This document shows positions 1 to 10,100 of a DNA stretch of 64,000 nt, one piece after another. The stretch is from contig NC_133172.1 in assembly GCF_040802235.1 (NCBI RefSeq), positions 63,495,613-63,559,612 of the forward strand. The letters are read 5' to 3'. How positions within the stretch are numbered: position 1 is the stretch's first letter; each line of letters opens with the position of its first letter. Origin of the DNA: Manis javanica (lineage: Eukaryota; Chordata; Mammalia; Pholidota; Manidae). The notes under the pieces were generated by a model. It was not told where the DNA came from. It did no database searches and saw only the letters and a program-made list of their open reading frames with translations. The translations under genes and the position numbers were made by a program.

Positions 1-404
1 GTGCGCCTTTCTGATACTTCATTTATTGTCTAAATATTTTTACTAACATTTCAGCGGGCCCCTTATCGAGCCCAGCCGATGCGTCCCAGTTCTTTCCCCC
101 AGCACCTCCTGCCCCAGTGCGTCCTATCAGCCACGAGGCAGTTTGTCTCTGCTGTTTAGAGAGGGAGGCGGGAAGGGCGCTATGGGGGATGGTGACCCTT
201 CCCACTGGCTGGGGGGTGCTTGCAGGCAGGAGTCAGGTGGTTTCCCCCACAATCCCCACACACGGGACACTGGGGGCGGGAGCCCCAGGAAGGACGGACA
301 GCACAGAGCCTGGCCAGGGTTCGAGAGTCAGTGCCAGCAGCACCAGTCTGCTCTGTGACCTCCAGCAGGTCCCTCTCTGATCCAGCTTGCAGTCAAATAC
401 AGAA

Positions 405-495
405 GAAATGCTCAGGATGGGTGTGTGGGATGGAGGGGTGGGTGGGTGGTCAATGTGTGGGATGGATGCTGGGTGGGTGGATGGATAGCAGGTGG
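405..495. repeat. GGAT/GGTG-rich simple sequence
   Basis: Imperfect repetition of GGATG and GGTGGGTG units, with two close copies of a TGTGTGGGATGGA string. Low-complexity tract inside the intron. Confidence 0.6.
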
Positions 496-1984
496 TGGAC
501 GGAGAAGCCACACTGGCAGAGGAGGCCACGCAGACCCGGGTCTGGTCCCGTGCGCACAGCCGCTTCTCGCGCCTTTGGCCCCTTGTTCACCTCTGTGAGA
601 CTCAGTGTCTCTCCTGTGAAACAGGTTCTTCACAGGGTCTGGGAGAGATGAAAGGAACAAAGGCAGAAATGCCATTGCCTCCGGTGAGGGGAACAGACTG
701 AGCTGTGAGGATGAACTGGGGGTCCCGGGCAGAGCCCACGCCGGGCCTACCACAGTCCAAGCCCTGACCTCCTGTGAACCTGCCCCACAGTGACCTGGGG
801 GAGCCCAGGCAGCTCCCCGACCTTCTGCAGGGCCGCCTAGCTCCCTGGGCCGCCCCACTCCCACCCCAGAACAGGGCCCCCACCATCCGTCGGTGCTGAC
901 CCATGAGATGCATGGCGAGGTTTGGGAACAGCCTCAGATAAAGTTGTCACAACGGATGCGGTGGAGATAGGGTTTCTGATGGTTATCAGCGGGCACAGAA
1001 TCCAGACACCGACCTCTTTGTTGGGGGAAACAAGGAGCATTCTCAGATGCACCCGGAGAATTTAAAGTGGCTGCCCGTTATCCCAGCCCTGGGTGGGGCT
1101 GGCCTGGAGCCAGGAGGGAGAGACAAACCACCCTGGGGGGCTGCAGGCAGGGCAGAGAGAGGGGCATCTTGCTGACCCCAGACATGGCCTGTCCAGAGCC
1201 AGCTGGACTCAGATGGGGCACCAAGCCTGGCACTGCCCCTGAAGGGGAGGCGGCACACACATCCGTGGTAGTTTTGGAGGAAGGGCCTGGTGGGGAAGCT
1301 ATAAACAGCAACTTCCAGGCTTGCCTGTTGCCCATGGGCTGAGCAGGGCCAGGAAGGGGGCCCCTGCGCCTTCACCTGAGAAAAGGGCTTCAGTTCCAGG
1401 GCTACTCAGAGTTGGGGAGAAAGAAAAAAAGCAGGGAAAAAAAGTAAATAACCAGGCAGCCTGGCGCTGTGTCAGCCCCTCCACAGGGGAAGAAGAGAAT
1501 CTGCTACTGACCAACATCCTTAGCTTCCAGGGGGGCAGAGAGGTGGGCTGTGGGCTATACAGCCGACCTCGGGGTCCAGCTGCCTCCTACAGGGTGAGGT
1601 GCTGGCTCGGGGCTCACCTGTGGGCACTGCCCCCAGTCTCAGAGGCAGCTGGGCAGGTTGGCGCTCCCCCTGGAAGCCAGGGAGTGGGAAGGCCCTCACA
1701 CCCTCGGGACCATGTGCAGGCATGTGTGGCCCTTCAGACTGACAGGGAGGCTAGAGACGTTGGTCTCCCGGTCTCCAGCCCCCCTGTAGAAGTGGGGGAC
1801 CACTAGTCCCACGGTGCCCCTTCCTCCCACCAGCTCTCACAGATGGCAGTGCCCCCAGCCCACGCAGTGCAGCCACCACGAGGGCACCTGTTCGCCAGTG
1901 TTGGGGGGACATGGCGCCACCACCTGCGCCTGGACCGTGTGCAGAGTGGGGGGTTCTGCAGCGTCAGCAGAGCCGCGCGAGTGT

Positions 1985-2165
1985 TTTTATCATGCGCGAA
2001 CACGCCGCTCCCAAGAGTGATAAGCGTTAAACCGACCAGGCGGCTGTCAGTCTATTTGAGGGTTTAGAAATACTGGGACGAATAATTAGATTTCATATCG
2101 TTACTGCCACGCTCATCGGAGGATCAGGCAGATTAATTTTTTCACCCTCGTCCTCGCATTAATAT
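1985..2165. promoter_or_regulatory. Candidate intronic enhancer with GATA motifs
   Basis: An AT-rich island in a GC-rich intron. It has TTATCA (1987-1992, the reverse of TGATAA) and TGATAAG (2018-2024) 25 nt apart, several ATTA/TAAT cores (AATAATTAGA, ATTAATTT, ATTAATATTC) and unusually preserved CpGs. WGATAR is the GATA-factor consensus, and ZFPM1 is a GATA-regulated cofactor gene. Sequence-only inference: GATA hexamers also occur by chance. Confidence 0.35.
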
Positions 2166-3749
2166 TCATTAGAGACTCGGGGAGGCCCCGTCCTCCCCCT
2201 GGCTGCAAGCTGCTGGCCCAGGTCACCTGTGTCTGGGACACAGCAGTCACCAGCCACCTGCCACCGAGCCACCCCACCAGTGCCTCTTTGCCCCCAACCT
2301 GTCTCCAGCTGCAGCCTGGACAGAAACCTCTGAGCCAGCAGAGACCCCGTCAGAATCGCTGGGCATCTGTTACAAGCAGGGTCCTTGGCAGAGATGCCTG
2401 CCACAGGGTGACACAGGTCAGCTATTGGCTTGGTGCCCCAGCAACACCAGCCTCCGGGGCCCAGGCACAGGGCCCCCGCCTGCTGTGTCAGGCCGGCCAA
2501 GGGGATGGGAAAAGCAAGGTGGGGGGTCTTCTTCCGGGTCCCTGGGGGGTGGACTGAGTTGCAGGGAGATGGGTGTGACCCGCCCTGCATGCAGGTAGTA
2601 GGATGAACACCTGGGTCCCGGCCGCACCTCCAAAAGGGCATCACCCACTTGCAGAGATGCCCAGGAGCAGGGGAGGCAGGCATGGTGTAAGGATGGCATA
2701 TCCTACCTCAGGGCTGGGCTCTCCTGACCCACAGGCCACGCGGCTGCTCTGTTGGCCAGGGTGCCCTGACCTTGCTGGGTCCCCGAGTCTGTCCCAGGAT
2801 GGGGATGAGAGGGTAGAGGTGGTCAGAGTCGGGGAGGCCCAGCTCTATGTGCGTCCTGGGCAGCAAGTAAAACCCTGAAAAGTGCCATGGGCTCAGACCT
2901 GGTTGGGGGTGCCTGGAACCCATCAGAGGACGCCCCACATGCCATCATCTGCCCTGGCTGTCCCACCCTGGTCCACTGCCACTTATGCCCCAGGGGTCCA
3001 CAAAGCCACTGCCACCCAAGTGACAGCATTTCCAGCAAGTGACACTGGTTCTTCAGCTAATAGTCCAGCTGCACAAATTTCTGAGCAAAAGGCATTAAGT
3101 TGAGCAAAACAGAAAAGTGCCCACGTGGGATGTGCACTGTGCCCTTCCAGGCAGAGGAACCAGCCCAGAGCTGGGGCATAGCCATCACTCCAGACCCCCA
3201 GGGCACAGCAGGGCCGCGGTTCTAACCCCACCCTGCAGCCCACACAGGTCTGTGTGTCTGGCCAGGGATCCCAGGTCACTGAGGGGGTCTGCAGGCAGCC
3301 CTGCCCACCTGGCCCCAAGCTGCCAGCCCCTCTGCGGGCTGAGCCCAAAGGACTCCTTCTTCCTGGGTGCGCCAGGGGCAGCTCCAGACGGTGCTGGGGA
3401 CAGAGCATGGCTGGGTGGGGTGGTGCTGGTGCGAGCCACCCCTCCCACCCCCGTGCCTTGGCGTCCTCCCCTATGAGATGGGTGGCAGCAAGCCAGCTGG
3501 ACAGGGCCTGACCCCACATGCCCACAGGGGCTCAGCTGCTGGGCCCTGCAGCAGGGGAGGAGCCCCACCAGGGGGGAGGATGTGGAGGTCCCTTCTGGGG
3601 AGACACCACCCCCTCCCAGCCCATCTTGGCCTCCACCACAGCTCAGTTCGGAGGCCTCTGGGGGCCTGTGTGGGAGAAGCCTGCGCCAGCCCAGCCCTTT
3701 GCTCCCCATGGATTGTGCCAGAGAGCCCGGAGGGGAAGGGGAGGCAAAA

Positions 3750-3840
3750 ATGAACTGGGTGCAAATCCCCACTCCGCTGCTTGCCGGCTGTGTGACCTTG
3801 AGCAAATTGCTTGACCCCTCTGGGCATCTCGTTTCCAAGG
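3750..3840 (+). repeat. MIR SINE fragment
   Basis: Matches the MIR core pattern: GCAAATCCCCACTCCGCTGC, then GGCTGTGTGACCTTGAGCAA, then TTGCTTGACCCCTCTGGGCA. An ancient mammalian SINE, diverged. Confidence 0.75.
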
Positions 3841-4017
3841 GAACCCCTTGTCTGACCATGGAAGGTGGGGACTCCCTGCTGCGTCTGGCCACCTTCTGGG
3901 TGGGCCCTCAGGCACCCCTGCATGTGCTCCCTGGGGATCCCCGGTGCTCTTCCCTGCTGTCTGAAGGCACCACCGTGTCCTTGCTGACCCCACTCCCTTC
4001 CTGCCCCCCTGAGCCAG

Positions 4018-4114
4018 GCACTGGCCCTGCTGCTGGAGGACGAGGCCTGCTGGCTGAGGACGCTGCCCCAGGCCCTGACAGAGGCTGAAGCCAGCGCGGA
4101 GATCTACAGGAAGG
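4018..4114 (+). CDS. ZFPM1: ZFPM1 exon 5 (by human numbering)
   Basis: 97 nt, entering in phase 0 and leaving in phase 1. It encodes ALALLLEDEACWLRTLPQAL followed by TEAEASAEIYRK, matching human ALTLLLVDEACWLRTLPQALTEAEANTEIHRK. The acceptor is a C-rich tract ending GAGCCAG; the donor is G|GTTGGT. The segment lies in the region before the first zinc finger and has no recognised motif. Confidence 0.93.
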
Positions 4115-7100
4115 GTTGGTGTCATGGAGCTTCCAGGAGGCGGGGGTCACTGGCTGTCCCTGGGCTGCCCTTTAAGGGAAACCAGTGGGCTGGGCCGAGG
4201 GGCCAGGGAACCCGGCAGCCACACCCCTGCACCCTCATTAAAGCCCAGCTGGGGCCCAACAGTCAGCTGGGGGATGAGGCAGCTGGTCTCAGAAAGCCGG
4301 CATGGCTGCTCTTCCTGGGCCCAGGCAAGGACTTCTCCCTGGTGCCACCAGGGCTGGCAGAGGGACCCGGGGCCCTGCACCGGGGGGCTTGCTGCAGAAA
4401 CAATCAGGAGGGCCAGCTTCCTAGCTGTGGGGCCTGGGCCATGTCCCTCATCTTCTGGGGCCCCGTTTCTTTGGGAGGCCTGGGCAAGAGCTTGGCCAGG
4501 CCCCGGTGCTCACTCAAAGCAGCCCCTGCCTCCTCTGTCTCCCTGTACATCCTAGAAGGGGCCCTGCGGGGAGGCCCTGAGAGGGCCAGAGAGCAGGAAA
4601 GAGGTCCTCACCCCATTATAGACAAGGAGGCTCCGGTCCAAGGGGTGGATGTGGTGATAGCCACGTGGCAACTTCTACAGCCAAGTGAGGGCCACCCACC
4701 ACAGCATAGCTACCCAGGAGAGAGGGCTGTGCCCACTGGTGACAGGAAATCCACCTCATTCCCCTGCAAGGGGCTCTATTTTGCTAGAACATTCTGGGGG
4801 TACCATCCTCACATCCTCTCCTGAGCACATATGGCTCAACGCCCCTGATGGAGGTGGAGCCTGACAGTGGCTCTCATTTCAGGAGAGAGTCAAAGGTCAC
4901 TGGGGGCCTCGGGATCCCAGGGTGGGTGCAGAGGGTACCCTGAGCTCAGCATCTAGGGACCTGGGCTTTCCATCCTGCCCTGCCATCCACTGCATGACCT
5001 GGGTCAGCACAGCACCTGTGTGCCTCAGGTTCCCCTTCCGTGGGGGAGCTCCTCCTTCCCACCAAGGGATGCTCTAGGGACACGGAGCGCAGCCAGAGGG
5101 ACCAGCATGCCTGGCATGGCAGTGAGCGGCCAGCCATGGATCTGCACACCCAGCAAGGGCAGGGGCTGGCTGGCGCTGCCCGGCCCCCCTTCCCGCTGGC
5201 CTGGGCAGCAGGGCTCCAGCCAGCTGAGTCTGCGCAGGCAGGCGAGGGTCCTTGGGGCACCGACATTAGCATGGCAGCCTCTGCATGGGGCCTTGGAGGT
5301 GGTCCAGGGCCTCCTGTTGACCAAGGCTGCCCCCTGCAGGCCACAGCAGGAACAGCCGCACCCCGCAGAGTTGGGGGGCTTGGATGGGGTTGGCTACAGC
5401 TCCCCAAGCGCCCTGAGAGCGTCCCACGCGCCACCCTCTCTGGGAAATGGGCAGCAGTGTGGGCTGCCCTTGAGGCCCTCCTGCTTGGGCACAGGGCAGG
5501 GAGGTCTGGGAACCACCCAGTTGCCCCATGGAGGCAGGATGGCTGCTGAGGAAGCCGGAAGCAGCAGCTGTGACCCGGGGCCGGCCACTCCCTGCCCTTG
5601 GCCCCATCCCCCACTGCCGGCTTCAAAACCTTTATCCAGGTGGGGCGGCCCTGAGGGGTCAGAGGGATGAGATGGTGGTCTTCCCAGGGTGGTGGTGGTG
5701 GTGAGCCGGGCTGCTGGCCCTGCCGTCACGGGTACCTCACCCCTGCAGATGAAGCCCTCTGGTGCAGGCTCACCAAGCCGGTGCCCGCAGGTGGACTGCT
5801 GAGCACGCTCCTCGTGGCTGAGCCCCACGATGCCCCCCGCCACCCCGCAAAGGAGTCCTCGGAGTCCACGCACCCAGCCCCCGCCCACAGCGACATCCAG
5901 CTTCTGCCCCAGCAGGCTGGCATGGCGTCCATCCTGGCCACAGCGGTCATCAACAGTGAGTGCCCCACCACCCAGCCCGGGGCAGTGCCAGTGCAACCCC
6001 ACGGGACTGCACGGGGGGCCCAGAGCTCAAGGCCCACAAAGGCCTGTTACCACTGGGATCCAAGCAGAGGAGAGGTGCACCGTGGGGCTCAAAAGTGGGG
6101 TTGTAGGAGCGGGGGGAAGAGGGGCAGAGGGTTGCCAGCTGCAGCCAGTACATGAGCAAGGGCAGTGTGGGCCTGTGAATGCCAACGGGCAGCCTGGAGG
6201 GGGCCACCGGGGACAGGGTGACCATGTGTGCCTGGCTCGAGCACACATGGGGGAGGCCCAGGAGGCAGGCACAGCCTGACCCCAAGTCCTCCCAGGGACA
6301 GTAGAGTGGGCGGAGCACGTTTCTCAGCCTCGCATTTCCAACAGGCGCCCCGCAGGGAATGTTGAGTGGCAGCCTGGCCCCTGCCCACCAGACACCAGTG
6401 CCACCCCCACCTCCTGGCTGTGACTGCCTAAACATCTCTAGACAGGCCGGGCATCCCCCGGGGGCAAAGGCATCACCCTGGTGAGACACCTGGAGTAGAA
6501 AGGTTTTCTGCCACCCACTTCCCACCTCAGCACTCAGCCTCAAGACCCCTCTGAGCCTGCGACAGGGTTCACCTGCCCGGCAGATACTCTACTGACACCA
6601 CACTGAGCCAGTCGGTCAGTCCGGGCACCGAGGTCGCCAAAGTGGGGCCCACCACTCAGAGGCACAGGTGACCTTCTGGCCGGGTGGCCGCAGCCTTGGG
6701 CATGGGTACACCCCACCAAGGACGTGGTGACATGGGCAGATGGTGGCAGGGCCTACGTCAACGGGGGTGCTCAGGAAAGCCACTCACACAGGATGACATG
6801 CTCTCCAGGAAGCACCGATGGCTGCGGGGTGAGGCTGCAGGAAGCCCACAGGGGGCAGATCTCCCCCAGTGGTGCCAGGAAGAGCCTGGATGTGGTCCCA
6901 TTGTTTTAAAATCACCCTGGCTGCTAGGTGGTAACAGTAAGGTTGGAAAACTGGCAGAAAAGTGAGCTTTTGGAACAAGTTCAACGTGATGACGGCTTGA
7001 CAGAGGTGGAGACAGAGGTGGGGCTTCGACATGCCATCTGGGTGGACATCCACCCCAGGCAGGTAGGAAGAGCCCGCCACGAGCATGCTGGCCCCGAGAT

Positions 7101-10100
7101 GCCTGTCAGACACTAAAGTGGGACCTCAGAGGCTGGGGGCACGTGTTGGGGCCACACAGGCCCCCAGGGAGAGAGGGGACCTGCAGATGCTCGAGTCAGG
7201 GGGTGGGAAGAGCCCAGGGTGGTGGGGGTCCACTGTGTCCTGGTTGTGGCTGGTCTGAGGGCAGAGGAATGCCCACTGGACTGGGCAGCGTGGAGGTCAC
7301 CATGACCCTGACCACAGTGGTTGTGCTGAGCGAGCCGGGAGTGAGAAGCAAGCCCGTCAGACAGGCGTGCGGTGCTGGGACCCAGCTGAGGCTGGCGTAC
7401 TTCTGCGGGGGTGGAAATGACCCGGGGAGAGATGACAGTGGGAGGCAGGGGACAAGCCACAGATATGAGGTCCACCCCTGGTGCCCACGGGGAGGGGCTG
7501 GGCCACTGCCCTGCAGAACACCAGTGCTGCCAGGGGGAAGAGGGCAGCAGTGAACTAATGGGGTCCTGCCTGCACATGGAGGTGTCGGGAGAAAGGAGCC
7601 TGGGAAAGCCCTTCAGAGACGCAGGGCAGGGAGGTGCATCTGCAGGGAGCCAGAGACTCGCCCTGGGGAGTGGCGCCTGGGCTATGGTCGAGTCCTGGGG
7701 ACCCAGCCTGCGGGGTCCGCCTCCTACCTCCTGTCTGGGCTGCTCCAGCAGAGGCTGCAGGCACACCCAGGTGCTGGGAGGCTTTCCTCCCCTTCGTCCT
7801 AGGCTTCCACCTCAGTGCCTCGCCCAAGCTGCCCTGTCCCCAGAGCACTGCCACGGTTGGTGGATGTCTTGTTCACACATCCAGGGCCTGCGGCCTGGGT
7901 GCACTGGAAGGGCCTTAAGAACTGGAGCGCGTCAGTCATACCGGCTTAATTCTTGAGACTTCTCCACCCTGGGCCTCGGTGTTTCCCAACTGTGAGATGG
8001 GGGCAATGGTAATACCGGGCATTTATGCAGGTCACCTGGGCTGCACCCACCCAGGACTTGGCCTTTGGTCAGCCCAAAGTGGCAGGACCATGACCATCCT
8101 CACTAAGCTTCAGGGCTGTGGCCGAGGCTCCAGTGGCCATCCAGTGCTGACCGTGCAGTCAGAAAAGCAGACCCACCAGTATGCCCGGCGGGTGCAGAGC
8201 TGCCCTGAGGCCCCTGAGGAACGGAACTTGGGAAACATATGTAAACACAGAAAGGGATTAGAGCCAGGAAAGCTGCAGGTGCAATGGCATGGAGTGTGGC
8301 CACCTCACCAGACAGGTGCCTCAGCTCCTTGGGAGGCAAAGGTGGCAACCTGGAGGCTCCTGGGGTGAAGAAGAACCACAGACCCGGGACCAGCCTCAGA
8401 GGAGCCGCCGGGTGGAACATGTCCCACCTGCAGTCATGGAAACCAGGGGGCACTCTAGTCCCTGAATGAGATGCCCAAAGCCCAGCTCAGGAGTCCAGGC
8501 CCCCCGGTTCCACCTAAAGCTCCAGGCGCAGAGCAGCAGCAGAGAAGAACAGACCGTTCCTTAACATTTCGCTATAAAGACACAGAGAACTGGCAAAGCA
8601 CCCATTACACAGACCCTCATCAGCTGGCAGAACCACTACTGCAACCCAAATTCCTATGAGCTGAAAAGGTAGCGGCAGCCCGTGGGGGGTGAATTCGGTC
8701 AATTCAGCAAACCCCACCATGCGGTCAGGGAAGCTCTACCTCCGAGCTCCTGCCCCGCCTGCCCGAGGCTGGGCACGGCCACGCTTACCCCGGGCACTAG
8801 GCACATAGTCCCATGCCATGCCTCACCCCTGCTTAGTCACACACACAGCCACATCACAGACACCCACTGTGCCCCTGCCCACACTCCGGGGGACACCCCT
8901 GGGGCCCCAGCATCTTGCAGGGCTCCCTGTCGGAAGGCAGCATGGGGGCTGCCCTGTGAGGTTGCCAGGGCCCCACCCGTGTGGTCCATGAATCCTAGAG
9001 ACCCAGGAGTTTAAAGGGCCAAATGAAAGGGGGGTAGTGACAGGGCAAAGGCCCCAGCCTCCTCACTCCTCAAGGTGGAGGCCAGCGGGGCAGCCAGGGC
9101 ACAAGCTCATGTTTCCGAGGGGACCGGGGCTTGCCTGGACTGCAGGATGCCTCCCCCCTCTAATGCTGGGATGCCCCACTCAGGCTGCGCCCGCCTCTCA
9201 ACCCACAGAAGACGTCTTCCCCTGCAAGGACTGCGGGATCTGGTACCGGAGCGAGCGGAACCTGCAAGCCCACCTCCTCTACTACTGTGCCAGCCGGCAG
9301 AGTGCCGGCTCTCCTGCCGCAGTGGCTGCCGACGAGAAGCCCAAAGAAACCTACCCCAACGAGCGCGTCTGCCCCTTCCCCCAGTGCCGCAAAAGCTGTC
9401 CCAGCGCCAGCTCCCTGGAGATCCACATGCGCAGCCACAGCGGTGAGGCCCCAGGACCCCCATCACCCTCCGTAATAGCGTGTGTCCCCACTGGCGCACC
9501 CAGCCCCGGGTTGCGCACGGTGCCCCAGTGTGCCTACACGGTCAGCCTGCCACAGCGCACGGGCTCCCAGAGCCCGTGGCCCACCTTAGCCATCTGGACG
9601 GCCGGCTGGGCTCCCAGAGCAGACCCCTCACTCAGCCCTGTGTCCCAGGAGAACGCCCCTTCATGTGTTTGATCTGCCTGTCGGCTTTCACCACCAAGGC
9701 CAACTGTGAGCGGCACCTCAAGGTCCACACGGACACTCTGAGTGGTAGGTGGGGGCAGGGAAGTGGGCGGCACAAGGGGTGGGTCTGCAGGGCTACCCCG
9801 CAGCCCTGATAACACAGCTGGCCCACAGGTGTCTGCCACAGCTGTGGCTTCATCTCCACCACGAGGGACATTCTCTACAGCCACCTGGTGACCCGCCACA
9901 TGGTCTGCCAGCCAGGCTCCAAGGCTGACATCTACTCACCAGGGACCGGGCACCCAGCTGCCAAGCTCCCCCCAGGTGAGCCCCTGAGGACTGGGGAGCG
10001 AGGGGGCCTGACCACCCGGCAGCAGGGCTGAATTCCGCCCTGGCTCTCTACCTCCTCTGCCCAGCCCAGCTCCCCGTTCGCACCCCCTCTTACCCCAGGT

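Larger units (their letters stand above)
1..4017 (+). other. ZFPM1 intron 4 (partial)
   Basis: Intronic sequence upstream of exon 5. I searched it for the preceding FOG1 exon (the segment with LSLATGLSWGPF) and did not find it, so that exon lies outside the window. It is mostly GC-rich unique sequence. Notable contents are a GGAT/GGTG-rich simple tract (about 405-495), an AT-rich patch with GATA motifs (about 1985-2165) and a MIR at 3750-3840. Confidence 0.75.

Noticed and set aside
9037-9672. 211-codon frame over ZFPM1 exon 7 and intron 7
   Set aside because: Exon 7 plus flanking intron; clear GT-AG boundaries and human protein order show the spliced form.
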